Shown here: piece by piece, positions 26,578 through 35,445 of the stretch
Numbering within the stretch: position 1 is the first letter of the stretch
How the letters are laid out: each line of letters opens with the position of its first letter
NCBI RefSeq assembly: GCF_002993965.1
Contig: NZ_POST01000004.1
Span: forward strand, 1-64,000
Reading direction: 5' to 3'
DNA: 64,000 nt
DNA from: Apilactobacillus timberlakei
GTDB lineage: Bacteria; Bacillota; Bacilli; Lactobacillales; Lactobacillaceae
Translations under genes and position numbers: made by a program
The notes under the pieces: model-generated
What the model was told of the DNA's origin: nothing
What the model saw: the letters and a program-made list of their open reading frames with translations, nothing else
Database searches by the model: none

Positions 26578-27003
26578 GTGGCTAAAAAAGTAGCTAACGT
26601 AGTTAAATTACAAATTCCTGCGGGTAAAGCAACACCTGCTCCTCCAGTTGGACCTGCATTGGGTCAAGCTGGAATCAACATTATGGGATTCACTAAGGAA
26701 TTCAATGCACGTACTGCTGATCAAGCAGGCATGTTAATTCCTGTTGTTATTTCTGTATATGAAGATCGTTCATTTGATTTCATTACTAAAACTCCACCTG
26801 CTTCAGTATTATTGAAAAAGGCTGCTGGTGTTGAACATGGTTCTGGTGAACCAAATTCTAACAAGGTTGCTAGTGTAACTAGTGACCAAATTAAGGAAAT
26901 CGCCGAAACTAAGATGAAAGATCTAAACGCAGCTGATGTTGAAGCCGCAATGCGTATGATCGAAGGTACTGCTCGTAGTATGGGATTCACTGTTGAAGGT
27001 TAA
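26578..27003 (+). CDS. rplK: 50S ribosomal protein L11
   Basis: 141-aa L11. It begins with [20 protein letters not shown] and has the L11 C-terminal RNA-binding domain (about residues 70-141) ending [13 protein letters not shown]. Part of the GTPase-associated centre with L10 and L7/L12. GTG start with TAAGGAGGTAT upstream. Confidence 0.98.
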   Translation: MAKKVANVVKLQIPAGKATPAPPVGPALGQAGINIMGFTKEFNARTADQAGMLIPVVISVYEDRSFDFITKTPPASVLLKKAAGVEHGSGEPNSNKVASVTSDQIKEIAETKMKDLNAADVEAAMRMIEGTARSMGFTVEG

Positions 27004-27027
27004 TTTCATATTCAACATGTAAGTACC

Positions 27028-27085
27028 ATAACACCTGACTAATTCAGATGTTATGTGGGAGGTTTATCCGTTACAACCACAATTG
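27028..27085 (+). promoter_or_regulatory. Hairpin plus second L1-type site before rplA
   Basis: An 11-position inverted repeat with one mismatch (27028-27054) is followed by TGTGG (27054-27058) pairing with CCACA (27077-27081), and an inner GGA/TCC helix. The organisation matches the rplK leader. Confidence 0.6.
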
Positions 27086-27102
27086 CAAGGAGGAAAACAC
27101 AG

Positions 27103-27798
27103 ATGGCTCAAAATAGAAGAGGTAAAAAGTATCAAGATGCTTTAGAACAAGTAGATCGTAATAAATCTTACTCAGTTGAAGAAGCAGTTGAACTTGTTAA
27201 AAAAATTGATTTTGCTAAATTTGACGCAACTGTTGAAGTTGTATTTAATTTAGACGTTGACACAAAACAAGCAGATCAACAATTACGTGGTGCTGTTGTC
27301 TTACCAAACGGTACAGGTAAAGACCAAAAAGTTGTTGTATTTGCTAAGGGTGACAAGGCTAAAGAAGCTGAAGAAGCTGGCGCAGATGTTGTTGGTGAGG
27401 CTGATTTAGCTGAAAAAATCCAAAATGGTTGGTTAGACTTTGATGTTGCTATTGCAACACCAGACATGATGGCTCAAGTTGGTCGTTTAGGACGTGTTCT
27501 TGGACCAAAAGGTTTAATGCCTAACCCTAAGACTGGTACAGTTACTATGGACGTTAAGAAAGCTGTTTCTGATTCAAAATCAGGTAAAGTTACTTACCGT
27601 ACTGACCGTGATGGTAATGTTGCAGTTATTATTGGTAAGTCATCATTTGATGCTGAAAAATTAGTTGGTAACTTCAAGACAATTGAAGATTTAATTGTTA
27701 AGAATCGTCCAGCTTCTGTAAAAGGTTCATACATTACTAACTTATCAATTTCAACTACATTTGGCCCTGGTGTCAAAGTTGATCTTGACTCATTCTAA
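27103..27798 (+). CDS. rplA: 50S ribosomal protein L1
   Basis: 231-aa L1 that builds the L1 stalk of the large subunit and, in studied bacteria, represses its own mRNA. The signature [20 protein letters not shown] (about residues 126-145) is complete. ATG at 27103 follows AAGGAGGAAA; an earlier in-frame start within the leader was rejected because it would lie inside the L1-type site. Second gene of rplK-rplA. Confidence 0.98.
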   Translation: MAQNRRGKKYQDALEQVDRNKSYSVEEAVELVKKIDFAKFDATVEVVFNLDVDTKQADQQLRGAVVLPNGTGKDQKVVVFAKGDKAKEAEEAGADVVGEADLAEKIQNGWLDFDVAIATPDMMAQVGRLGRVLGPKGLMPNPKTGTVTMDVKKAVSDSKSGKVTYRTDRDGNVAVIIGKSSFDAEKLVGNFKTIEDLIVKNRPASVKGSYITNLSISTTFGPGVKVDLDSF

Positions 27799-27833
27799 AG
27801 TTAAGTAATTAATTTGGAATTTAAAAATCCCTA

Positions 27834-27862
27834 TTGACCATATTTTGATTATGTGGTAAATT
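27834..27862 (+). promoter_or_regulatory. Promoter of rplJ-rplL
   Basis: TTGACC (27834-27839), 17-base spacer, TAAATT (27857-27862) with TGG extended -10. It gives a leader of about 145 bases. Confidence 0.65.
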
Positions 27863-27879
27863 ATTATTGCTAATTAAAT

Positions 27880-28007
27880 ATGACTTCTACCTAAGACTTG
27901 GGTGGTATTTAATACCTTAATATCCTGACGAGGACTTTAAAACGGTTTCTCTATGTCTGGGTAGGCATGGGGATTTTTTATTAAATCCCAAAAAAATTTG
28001 GGAGGTG
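27880..28007 (+). ncRNA. Ribosomal protein L10 leader
   Basis: The 5' UTR of rplJ has the L10-leader layout. CTACC (27887-27891) pairs long-range with GGTAG (27960-27964). GGTATTTAATACC forms a local hairpin (27904-27916). The conserved kink-turn-like CCTGACGAGG is at 27924-27933. L10(L12)4 binding here is known to repress rplJL. Two exclusive helices at the 3' end (27970-27989 or 27987-28002) could hide or free the GGGAGGTG ribosome site. Confidence 0.82.
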
Positions 28008-28012
28008 AAATA

Positions 28013-28519
28013 ATGCCAAAGAAAGCAGTTATTGATGCTAAAGCTAAACGAGTAGAAGCTGTTACTGAAAAATTTAACAATGCTACTTCTGCTATCATTA
28101 TTAACTATCGTGGATTAAACGTTGAAGAAGTTACTGATTTACGTAAACAATTACGTGATTCAAACGTTGCTTTCAATGTTATTAAGAACAACATCGCTGT
28201 TCGTGCTTCTAAAGAAGCCGGATACGAAGAATTAGGTGATTTATTTAAGGGACCTACAGCCGTAGCATTCTCTGATGAAGATCCTATTGCTCCAGCTAAA
28301 ATTTTAAAGAATTTTGCTGATAATACTGATGCTGTTGAACTTAAAGGTGGAGTTCTTGAAAATAAGGTTGCTAGTCTTGACGAAATTGAAGAATTTGCTT
28401 CACTACCAAGTCGAGAAGAATCTATTTCTACTCTTGCCAACATCTTACAAGCACCTGTTCGTAAATTTGCTATTGCAGTTAAAGCAGTTGCCGAAAAAGA
28501 TGATGGAGACGCAGCTTAG
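28013..28519 (+). CDS. rplJ: 50S ribosomal protein L10
   Basis: 168-aa L10, the base of the L7/L12 stalk. It begins MPKKAVIDAKAKRVEAVTEK and has the family core IINYRGLNVEEVTDLRKQLR (about residues 28-47), VIKNN and FKGPTAVAF. The C-terminal helix that binds L7/L12 dimers is intact. The start follows GGGAGGTG; an earlier start inside the leader was rejected. Confidence 0.98.
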   Translation: MPKKAVIDAKAKRVEAVTEKFNNATSAIIINYRGLNVEEVTDLRKQLRDSNVAFNVIKNNIAVRASKEAGYEELGDLFKGPTAVAFSDEDPIAPAKILKNFADNTDAVELKGGVLENKVASLDEIEEFASLPSREESISTLANILQAPVRKFAIAVKAVAEKDDGDAA

Positions 28520-28563
28520 TTTCTAAATAAAAATTATAACTATCCAAATTGGAGGAAAATAAA

Positions 28564-28926
28564 ATGGCTTTTGATAAAGACAATATTATTGAACAAATTA
28601 AAGAAGCTTCAATCACAGACCTAAACGACTTAGTTAAGGCAATTGAAGAAGAATTCGACGTTACAGCAGCTGCTGCTGCACCAGCTGCAGGTGCTGCTGA
28701 TGGTGGTGCTGCTAAAGATTCATTCGACGTTGAACTAACTGAACCAGGTAACCAAAAGGTTAAGGCTATCAAGGTAGTTCGTGAAATTACTGGTAAGGGT
28801 CTAAAAGACTCAAAAGACCTAGTTGATGGTGCTCCTTCAGTAATTAAAGAAGGCGCTAAAGAAGACGAAGCTAACGACATCAAGTCAAAACTTGAAGAAG
28901 TTGGCGCAAGTGTTACTCTTAAGTAA
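28564..28926 (+). CDS. rplL: 50S ribosomal protein L7/L12
   Basis: 120-aa L7/L12. The N-terminal dimer domain is followed by an Ala/Gly-rich hinge (about residues 36-52) and the C-terminal factor-binding domain with [20 protein letters not shown]-type sequence. Binds elongation factors. ATG after TTGGAGGAAA. Last gene before a strong terminator. Confidence 0.98.
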   Translation: MAFDKDNIIEQIKEASITDLNDLVKAIEEEFDVTAAAAAPAAGAADGGAAKDSFDVELTEPGNQKVKAIKVVREITGKGLKDSKDLVDGAPSVIKEGAKEDEANDIKSKLEEVGASVTLK

Positions 28927-28938
28927 TAACTTTCTTTT

Positions 28939-28973
28939 AAAAAGACGTACAACATTTGTTGTGCGTCTTTTTT
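28939..28973 (+). terminator. Terminator of rplJ-rplL
   Basis: AAAGACGTACAAC (28941-28953) pairs with GTTGTGCGTCTTT (28958-28970), one G-U pair, then T run. Confidence 0.93.
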
Positions 28974-28981
28974 GTTAAAAC

Positions 28982-29010
28982 TTGTTAACTTGTTTATAAA
29001 TTGAGATAAT
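28982..29010 (+). promoter_or_regulatory. Candidate promoter of mprF
   Basis: TTGTTA (28982-28987), 17-base spacer, GATAAT (29005-29010) with TGA extended -10. Confidence 0.55.
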
Positions 29011-29043
29011 AATATTAATAATATTATTATGGGGGAAATATAT

Positions 29044-31638
29044 TTGAAAACTTTTTTTCGAAGATGTGCTGATTGGGTAAATCGACACATGACAATAGTC
29101 AAAGTACTATTCGTTATATTTGTTTTAGGTGTTGTTATTCATGTTGGAATTTCTGAAGGATCAGAAATTAGTGGACATAAGATGGCACAAAGTTTTGCTA
29201 CACAAACACCAATGTCGCTATTTATAATGATGATATTAGGGTTTATTGCAGTCTTACCAATGTTAATTTATGATTTTACAATTGTTAATTTTTTACCAGG
29301 AAAATTTAAGAAAACATATATTGCTAAAACCGGTTGGATTACCAATACACTTACTAATATTGCTGGATTTGGTGGTGTTTTGGGTGCAAGTTTAAGAGCT
29401 AATTTTTATAGTAAAAACGCTACCAAAAAACAAATTCTATACGCCATTTCTAAAATAGTTATATTTTTATTGGCAGGTCTTTCAACCTATTGTTGGATAG
29501 CTTTAATAATGATGTTTTCTTTTGGCTTTGGCACTAATTCTTTTGATTGGTGGTGGTGGATAGTATTAATCTTAGGTGGTTTATACTTTCCATTATTACT
29601 TTTAATCACTAGAAAAACAAATTTGGAATACTTTAAAGATTTAAATCTAAAATTAGAATTAAGATTAGTTATCGGTTCATTATTAGAATGGTTTGGTTGT
29701 GCATCTTTCTTTATGATTATTGGATTGTTTATGCATCAATCTATTAATATTATGGCAGTCTTCCCTGTATTCATTGTTGCCAATGTAATTGGAGTTGCTT
29801 CTTTAATACCGGGAGGAATAGGTAGCTTTGATAGTACAATGATGGCTGGATTATTGTTTTTAGGAGTTTCTCCTAGTAGTGCAGTAGTTTGGCTATTATT
29901 ATACAGAGCATTTTATTATATTTTACCGGTTGCTTTAGGGATTATTTTCTTTATCGTAGATTTGTTGCAAAGGTTCAATGAATTTTTGGATGATATTCCT
30001 AAAGTCATTTTACAAAGAATTGCACATATATTTATAACTATTTTTATGTATTTTTCTGGAATAATGATGTTGTTAGTAGCAGTTATTCCTAATTTAGTTT
30101 TAGTAAATAAATTTTATTTATCTTTGGAACCTTATACATTTTACTTTTTAGATCAATTAACAACCATTATCGTATCCTTCTTGTTAATTGGTTTTGCTAG
30201 AGGTTTTGGATCTAAAGTCAAAAAAGCCTTTTGGCCTACGACCATTTTATTAGCTATTTCTATTGGAAATACTCTTTGGAAAGAAGATTTTCCTACTAAT
30301 ATGGTAATTTTATCATTACTATTAGTATTTGCACTATGGTTAAGTTATGGTGTCTTATATCGGGAAAAATTTACTTACTCATGGGGACATATCATAATAG
30401 ATTTTGTCATTTTTGGTCTTGCTTTTATCTTCTATGGTTTAATTGGTTTATTTACTAATTTTCAATTTACTAAATTTCCATTTCATTTTGCCAATTCGTA
30501 TCTATTTCCATCACCTCAGGTTTGGTTTGCTGGATTCTTAGGATTAATTTTGGCTTGTTTGATTCTAATTTTGACTTATCGGTACTTATCTTATACTAAA
30601 ACTCAATGGTTAGATCAACCCTTTGATTCTAATCGGGTATTTAATGTGATTAAAGTGTATGGAGGCAATGAAGTTAGCCATTTGGCATATGTTAGAGATA
30701 AGGATATTTATTTTTATCAAGAAGATGGTAATGATCAGTTATTCTTTATGTATAAGCGTCGTGCAAATAAAATTATCATTATGGGAGAACCTATTGGTAA
30801 TATGGATAAATTAGACGATGCAGTTGATCAATTTATAAATGACAGTGATAATTTAGGATATTCATTAGTATTTTATGAAATTGGTGAAGAACTAACGATG
30901 TTGTTACATGAAAAAGGTTTTAGTTTTACTAAAGCTGGTGAAGAAGGGCATGTTGTACTAAAAGACTTCTCTATTTCAGGTAAAAAGCATCGTGGTGAAA
31001 GAGCTTTAATGAACAAATTTGATCGTGACGAATATAAATTTGAAATTATTCAACCACCATTTTCAAATGAGTTTATTAAAGAATTAAAAGTAGTATCTGA
31101 TCAATGGTTAAAAGGAAATCCTGAGAAGGGTTTTTCATTAGGTTATTTTGATAAATATTATTTAAGCCAGGCACCGATTGCTATTATGAAAGATAAAAAT
31201 AATAAAATTGTTGCTTTTGCTAATATCATGCCAACTGGTGATCATGAAATGACATCAATTGATTTAATGAGATCAAGTAATGATGCACCTTCAGGTATAA
31301 TGGATGGTATTTTCATTAACTTATTTAATCACGTTAAAGATCAAGGATATAAATCTTTTAATTTAGGAATGGCTCCATTATCTAATGTTGGGGAATCTAA
31401 ATATAGTTTTATTGATGAAAAAATTTCTAATTTGATTTATAAATATGGAACTGCTTTCTATAGTTTCCAAGGCCTTCGTTCTTATAAAGAAAAATATGTA
31501 CAAGAGTGGGCACCTAAATATATTTCTTATCGTCGAGGTAATTCATTAGTATTTACAATGCTTCAATTACTTATATTAGTAAATGAACATATTGATACCA
31601 ATAAGAGGCCAAGCTTCTTTAAGAAATATTTTAAATAA
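29044..31638 (+). CDS. mprF: Phosphatidylglycerol lysyltransferase/flippase MprF
   Basis: Adds a basic amino acid (usually lysine) to phosphatidylglycerol and flips the product, lowering surface charge and sensitivity to cationic peptides. The 864-aa protein has about 14 membrane segments (residues 15-520), with the flippase core motif VIGVASLIPGGIGSFDSTMM, and a C-terminal cytosolic GNAT-like synthase domain (about 535-850). TTG at 29044 is preferred because TGGGGGAAA precedes it; an ATG at 29029 overlaps those bases. Lysyl versus alanyl specificity cannot be told. Monocistronic. Confidence 0.93.
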   Translation: MKTFFRRCADWVNRHMTIVKVLFVIFVLGVVIHVGISEGSEISGHKMAQSFATQTPMSLFIMMILGFIAVLPMLIYDFTIVNFLPGKFKKTYIAKTGWITNTLTNIAGFGGVLGASLRANFYSKNATKKQILYAISKIVIFLLAGLSTYCWIALIMMFSFGFGTNSFDWWWWIVLILGGLYFPLLLLITRKTNLEYFKDLNLKLELRLVIGSLLEWFGCASFFMIIGLFMHQSINIMAVFPVFIVANVIGVASLIPGGIGSFDSTMMAGLLFLGVSPSSAVVWLLLYRAFYYILPVALGIIFFIVDLLQRFNEFLDDIPKVILQRIAHIFITIFMYFSGIMMLLVAVIPNLVLVNKFYLSLEPYTFYFLDQLTTIIVSFLLIGFARGFGSKVKKAFWPTTILLAISIGNTLWKEDFPTNMVILSLLLVFALWLSYGVLYREKFTYSWGHIIIDFVIFGLAFIFYGLIGLFTNFQFTKFPFHFANSYLFPSPQVWFAGFLGLILACLILILTYRYLSYTKTQWLDQPFDSNRVFNVIKVYGGNEVSHLAYVRDKDIYFYQEDGNDQLFFMYKRRANKIIIMGEPIGNMDKLDDAVDQFINDSDNLGYSLVFYEIGEELTMLLHEKGFSFTKAGEEGHVVLKDFSISGKKHRGERALMNKFDRDEYKFEIIQPPFSNEFIKELKVVSDQWLKGNPEKGFSLGYFDKYYLSQAPIAIMKDKNNKIVAFANIMPTGDHEMTSIDLMRSSNDAPSGIMDGIFINLFNHVKDQGYKSFNLGMAPLSNVGESKYSFIDEKISNLIYKYGTAFYSFQGLRSYKEKYVQEWAPKYISYRRGNSLVFTMLQLLILVNEHIDTNKRPSFFKKYFK

Positions 31639-31646
31639 TATAAATT

Positions 31647-31688
31647 AAATGCTCTAAATGATTTAATAGATCATTTAGAGCATTTTTT
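31647..31688 (+). terminator. Terminator of mprF
   Basis: AATGCTCTAAATGAT (31648-31662) pairs with ATCATTTAGAGCATT (31669-31683), followed by T run. Confidence 0.92.
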
Positions 31689-31696
31689 TGTTACAA

Positions 31697-31736
31697 AAAA
31701 ATGATGTATTCAGTTTAATCTGAATACATCATTTTA
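31697..31736 (-). terminator. Terminator of nrdHEF
   Basis: AAAATGATGTATTCAG (31698-31713) pairs with CTGAATACATCATTTT (31720-31735), followed on the minus strand by a T-rich run. Distinct from the mprF terminator next to it. Confidence 0.88.
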
Positions 31737-31747
31737 ATTTAATTATT

Positions 31748-32716
31748 TTAATGCTTAGGGTACCAAATCTTATAATCGTCTTTCTTCATTGCTTCAACTT
31801 TACCTAAACGATAACCATTACCAACTTGTGAGAAGAAGTCATGATTAGCAGTTGAAGTTGAAATTCCGTTCATAACAATTGGGTCAACATCTTCACTATT
31901 ATCAGGGAACAATGGATCTTGACCTAAATTCATTAATGCTTTATTAGCATTATAACGAATGAAAGCTAATACATCATCAGTCCAGCCAACTTGATCATAT
32001 AACAAGTGAGTGTATTTTTCTTCATTTTCATATAAATCATATAAGAAGTTATACATCCAATCTTTTAGATCTTGTTGTTCATTTTTGCCTAATTTGTTAA
32101 AACCAATTTGGAATTTGTATCCGATATAAGTTCCATGAACAGATTCATCACGAAGAATTAATTTAATAATTTCAGCAACGTTAGGTAGTTTATTATGACC
32201 TAGATACCATAATGGTGTATAGAATCCAGAATAGAATAAGAATGTTTCTAGAAATACACTAGAGATTTTTTTCTTTAGTGGATTACCATCATCATGGTAT
32301 AAATTATAGATTTTCTTGGCTTTATTTTGTAAGAATTCTTCAGAGTCACTCCAGTCAAAAATTTCATTAATTTCTTCAGGAGTATTCAAAGTTGAAAAAA
32401 TTGAAGAATAACTTTTAGCATGAACTGATTCCATAAATTGAATATTATTTAAAACAGCAGTTTCATGAGGAGTTACAATATCCTTTCTAAGAGCTGCCAT
32501 TCCATCTTGCGATTGAAGGGTATCCAACAAAGTTAAACCACCAAATACGTGTCCAACTAACCATTTGTGGTCATCATCTAAAGTACGCCAATCAGCTAAA
32601 TCATTTGATAAAGGAATACGGGTATCTAACCAAAATTGTTCAGTTAATTTTTCCCAAGTTGCTTTATCAATTTGATCACTAACAGCATTCCAATTGATTG
32701 CTTTATAATTATCCAT
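31748..32716 (-). CDS. nrdF: Ribonucleotide reductase class Ib beta subunit
   Basis: 322-aa radical-generating dimetal subunit. Metal ligands are in LLDTLQSQDG (Asp), EAVHAKSYSSIF-like (ESVHAKSYSSIF, Glu and His, about residues 90-101) and ILRDESVHGTYIGYKF (Glu/His, about 187-202), with the radical Tyr in between. Works with NrdE to make dNDPs. It is the last gene of nrdH-nrdE-nrdF, 21 bases after nrdE. Confidence 0.97.
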   Translation of the reverse strand: MDNYKAINWNAVSDQIDKATWEKLTEQFWLDTRIPLSNDLADWRTLDDDHKWLVGHVFGGLTLLDTLQSQDGMAALRKDIVTPHETAVLNNIQFMESVHAKSYSSIFSTLNTPEEINEIFDWSDSEEFLQNKAKKIYNLYHDDGNPLKKKISSVFLETFLFYSGFYTPLWYLGHNKLPNVAEIIKLILRDESVHGTYIGYKFQIGFNKLGKNEQQDLKDWMYNFLYDLYENEEKYTHLLYDQVGWTDDVLAFIRYNANKALMNLGQDPLFPDNSEDVDPIVMNGISTSTANHDFFSQVGNGYRLGKVEAMKKDDYKIWYPKH

Positions 32717-32737
32717 CTTACTTAGCTCCTTACTTAA

Positions 32738-34903
32738 TTAGATTGAGCAACTTTCACACTCATTAACACCAACTTCTTGGTTATCATCTGTGTATGTTCT
32801 TACATAATACAATGATTTTATGCCCATTGCATGTGCATAATTTCTTAAAATATTTAAATCACGAGTTGTCATCTTATCAGTACGTCCATCTTTCCATTCA
32901 TATAGTCCTTCAGGAATAGTTGAACGCATAAATAGAGTAAGACTTAAACTTTGATCGACATGTTCTTGTGCAGCTGCGTAAATATTGATTACTTTACGCA
33001 TATCAATATCATATGCTGATTTGTAATATTTTAATGTTTCATTAGATAAGTATGGAGCAGGGTAATAGATTTTACCAGTCTTGGATTCATATCTTTCTTC
33101 AACTTTACTAATAATAGGATGAAGACTAGCTGTTGAATCATTAATATATGAAATGGAACCATTAGGAGCAACTGCTAATCTGTTTTGATGATAGATACCA
33201 TCTTTCATAACAGCTTGCTTTAATTCATTCCAATCATCTTCATTTGGAACAAATATATTTTTAAAGATAGATTTAATTTTATCTGATTTGGGACCCCAAT
33301 ATTTATTAGTGTATTTATCGAAATATGATCCGTCAGCATATTTACTATTTTCAAAATTACTGAAAGTTTCTTTTCTTTCTCTAGCAATTTTATTAGAAGC
33401 CACTAAAGTCCAATAGTTAAGTAACATAAAGTAAACATCAGTAAATTCAACAGATTCATCTGAACCATATTCAATTTGATTTTTAGCTAAGAAACTGTGT
33501 AGTCCCATACCACCTAGACCAATACTATGTGATAATTCATTTCCGCGTTGAATAGAAGGTACAACATCAATATCTGAATGATCAGTTACAAATGTTAACG
33601 CTCTGACCATCGAATTAACTGATTTACCAAAATCTGGACTATCCATTAAGTTAACAATATTTGTTGATCCTAAATTACATGAAACATCGGTACCTTTTTC
33701 AATATAATCTTGTTTATTATCAACAGTTGATGGTTGTTGTACTTGCATAATTTCTGAACATAAATTACTCATCACAATTTTTCCATCGATTGGATTAGCG
33801 CGGTTAGCAGTATCAATATTCATGATGTAAGGGTAACCTGATTCTTGTTGTAATTTACTAATTTCAGTTTCAATATCACGAGCTTCGACTTTTGTCTTTT
33901 TGATTTCATTATTTGCGACCATATTGTCGTATTCTTTTGTAATATCAACATATGAGAAGGGTTCACCATATATTCTTTCCACATCATATGGACTAAATAG
34001 ATACATATCTTCATCATTTTTAGCCAATTCATAAAATTTATCTGGGACTGTAATTCCTAATGATAAAGTCTTAACACGAATTTTTTCATCAGCATTTTCT
34101 TTCTTAGCAGATAAGAAAGAAATAATATCGGGATGAAATACACTTAGATAAACAGCACCAGCACCTTGTCTTTGTCCTAATTGATTAGAATATGAAAAAC
34201 TATCTTCTAATAGTTTCATAACAGGTACTACACCAGAAGCAGCGCCTTCAATATGTTTAATCGGATCACCAGCAGCACGTAGATTTGAAAGATTAATTCC
34301 AACACCACCACCAATTCTAGACAATTGTAGGGCAGAATTAATAGTTCTTCCTATTGTGTTCATGTTATCAGTAGGTTGAATTAAGAAACATGATACAAAT
34401 TCACCACGACGTTTTCTACCAGCATTTAAAAATGAAGGAGTGGCTGGTTGGTATCTTTGATGAACAATTTCATTTGCTAAATCTAAAGCTAATTCTTCAT
34501 TTCCATCAGCAAATAGAAGTGCATTCATTGCTACACGATCAATAAATTGTTCAAGATAATATTCACCATCATTAGTTTTTAAAGCATATTGAGCGTAAAA
34601 TTTATATGCAGCCATAAAAGATTTAAAGTGGAAGTTTTGTTCTTTTAAGTATTGATATAATTTTTCCATAAATTTGAAATCATATTTATCTACGAAATTT
34701 TTTTCAATATATTGATTTTTAATTAAATAATCAAAACGTTCTTTTAATGAAGAAAAACTTTTTAAGTTGGGCTCTACATTTTCTTTAATAAAAGCATCTA
34801 AAGCTTCTTTATCTTTATTCAATTGGATCTTACCATCTTTAGGGATGTTAATTTCGTTATTTAAATCATAATAAGTAACATCTTTTAGGTCCTTTAATGA
34901 CAT
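32738..34903 (-). CDS. nrdE: Ribonucleotide reductase class Ib alpha subunit
   Basis: 721-aa catalytic subunit. Visible parts are the substrate-site region PATPSFLNAGRKRRGEFVSC (Cys), the loop region SRIGGGVGINLSNLR, NLCSEI (active-site Cys), and the C-terminal redox pair ECESCSI that receives electrons from NrdH. The N terminus lacks the ATP cone, as in class Ib. It has an AAAGAGTGG ribosome site. Confidence 0.97.
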   Translation of the reverse strand: MSLKDLKDVTYYDLNNEINIPKDGKIQLNKDKEALDAFIKENVEPNLKSFSSLKERFDYLIKNQYIEKNFVDKYDFKFMEKLYQYLKEQNFHFKSFMAAYKFYAQYALKTNDGEYYLEQFIDRVAMNALLFADGNEELALDLANEIVHQRYQPATPSFLNAGRKRRGEFVSCFLIQPTDNMNTIGRTINSALQLSRIGGGVGINLSNLRAAGDPIKHIEGAASGVVPVMKLLEDSFSYSNQLGQRQGAGAVYLSVFHPDIISFLSAKKENADEKIRVKTLSLGITVPDKFYELAKNDEDMYLFSPYDVERIYGEPFSYVDITKEYDNMVANNEIKKTKVEARDIETEISKLQQESGYPYIMNIDTANRANPIDGKIVMSNLCSEIMQVQQPSTVDNKQDYIEKGTDVSCNLGSTNIVNLMDSPDFGKSVNSMVRALTFVTDHSDIDVVPSIQRGNELSHSIGLGGMGLHSFLAKNQIEYGSDESVEFTDVYFMLLNYWTLVASNKIARERKETFSNFENSKYADGSYFDKYTNKYWGPKSDKIKSIFKNIFVPNEDDWNELKQAVMKDGIYHQNRLAVAPNGSISYINDSTASLHPIISKVEERYESKTGKIYYPAPYLSNETLKYYKSAYDIDMRKVINIYAAAQEHVDQSLSLTLFMRSTIPEGLYEWKDGRTDKMTTRDLNILRNYAHAMGIKSLYYVRTYTDDNQEVGVNECESCSI

Positions 34904-34947
34904 TTACAACCACTCTTTCATAATTTTTTGATTATTAGATAAAATAT

Positions 34948-34971
34948 GGCGAGACCATTAGCGGTTTCGCC
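34948..34971 (-). other. Intercistronic hairpin between nrdH and nrdE
   Basis: GGCGAGACC (34948-34956) pairs with GGTTTCGCC (34963-34971), one G-U pair, in the 106-base nrdH-nrdE gap. There is no long U run on the minus strand, so it looks like an mRNA-stability or processing element rather than a strong terminator. Confidence 0.55.
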
Positions 34972-35009
34972 AAAAATTAGATTTTATAATATAATGTATT
35001 TATTAACAA

Positions 35010-35237
35010 CTATGCTAATTGGCTTAATTGGTCTGGTCTAAACCCTGAAATAGCATTCATACCTTCAGCTTCAACTACAGGTAATGACATAAATCCCTTT
35101 TCTTTTAGGTAATCAACATATTCTGGTTGTTCATTTATATTTCTTTCAATAAATTCAATATTGTGTTCTCCTAAAAAACGTTTAGTCATTTTGCATTGCA
35201 TACAGTTATTTTTTGAATATACAGTAACTTTTTCCAT
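35010..35237 (-). CDS. nrdH: Glutaredoxin-like NrdH electron donor
   Basis: 75-aa thioredoxin-fold protein with the redox motif CMQC (residues 13-16), cis-Pro in SLPVV and the NrdH tail SGFRPDQL. It reduces NrdE. First gene of the nrdHEF operon; nrdI, the flavodoxin that activates NrdF, is not adjacent. It has an AAAGGAT ribosome site. Confidence 0.96.
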   Translation of the reverse strand: MEKVTVYSKNNCMQCKMTKRFLGEHNIEFIERNINEQPEYVDYLKEKGFMSLPVVEAEGMNAISGFRPDQLSQLA

Positions 35238-35306
35238 GATATAATGATCCTTTCTAGTTGTTAATTTATTTTTTTATTTCCGTCCATCGGATTAATTTAT
35301 ATATAA

Positions 35307-35334
35307 ATTCTACACCAGAAAATTAAAAAATCAA
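35307..35334 (-). promoter_or_regulatory. Promoter of nrdHEF
   Basis: On the minus strand, TTGATT (35329-35334), 16-base spacer, TAGAAT (35307-35312). It lies just downstream of two NrdR-like boxes. Confidence 0.55.
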
Positions 35335-35342
35335 ACATAAAA

Positions 35343-35390
35343 ACACCATATTTAGTATTGGAAGATTTCTAAACATACCAAGTATAGTGC
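35343..35390 (-). promoter_or_regulatory. Paired NrdR boxes upstream of nrdHEF
   Basis: Two sites resemble the NrdR consensus ACACTATATATAGTGT. Box 1, ACACCATATTTAGTAT (35343-35358), matches 13 of 16 positions. Box 2, ATACCAAGTATAGTGC (35375-35390), matches 11 of 16. Starts are 32 bases apart, three helical turns, as is usual for NrdR pairs. NrdR is the dATP/ATP-sensing repressor of reductase genes. Its gene is not in the window. Confidence 0.75.
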
Positions 35391-35445
35391 TTTGTTGATT
35401 TTAAAAAATTTTATAAATATTTTTTTAGAAGTGAGTGATATAAAA

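Noticed and set aside
28479-29102. Long open frame on the minus strand over rplL
   Set aside because: It is a mirror of the strongly biased rplL coding sequence, crosses the rplJL terminator and has no ribosome site or family resemblance.
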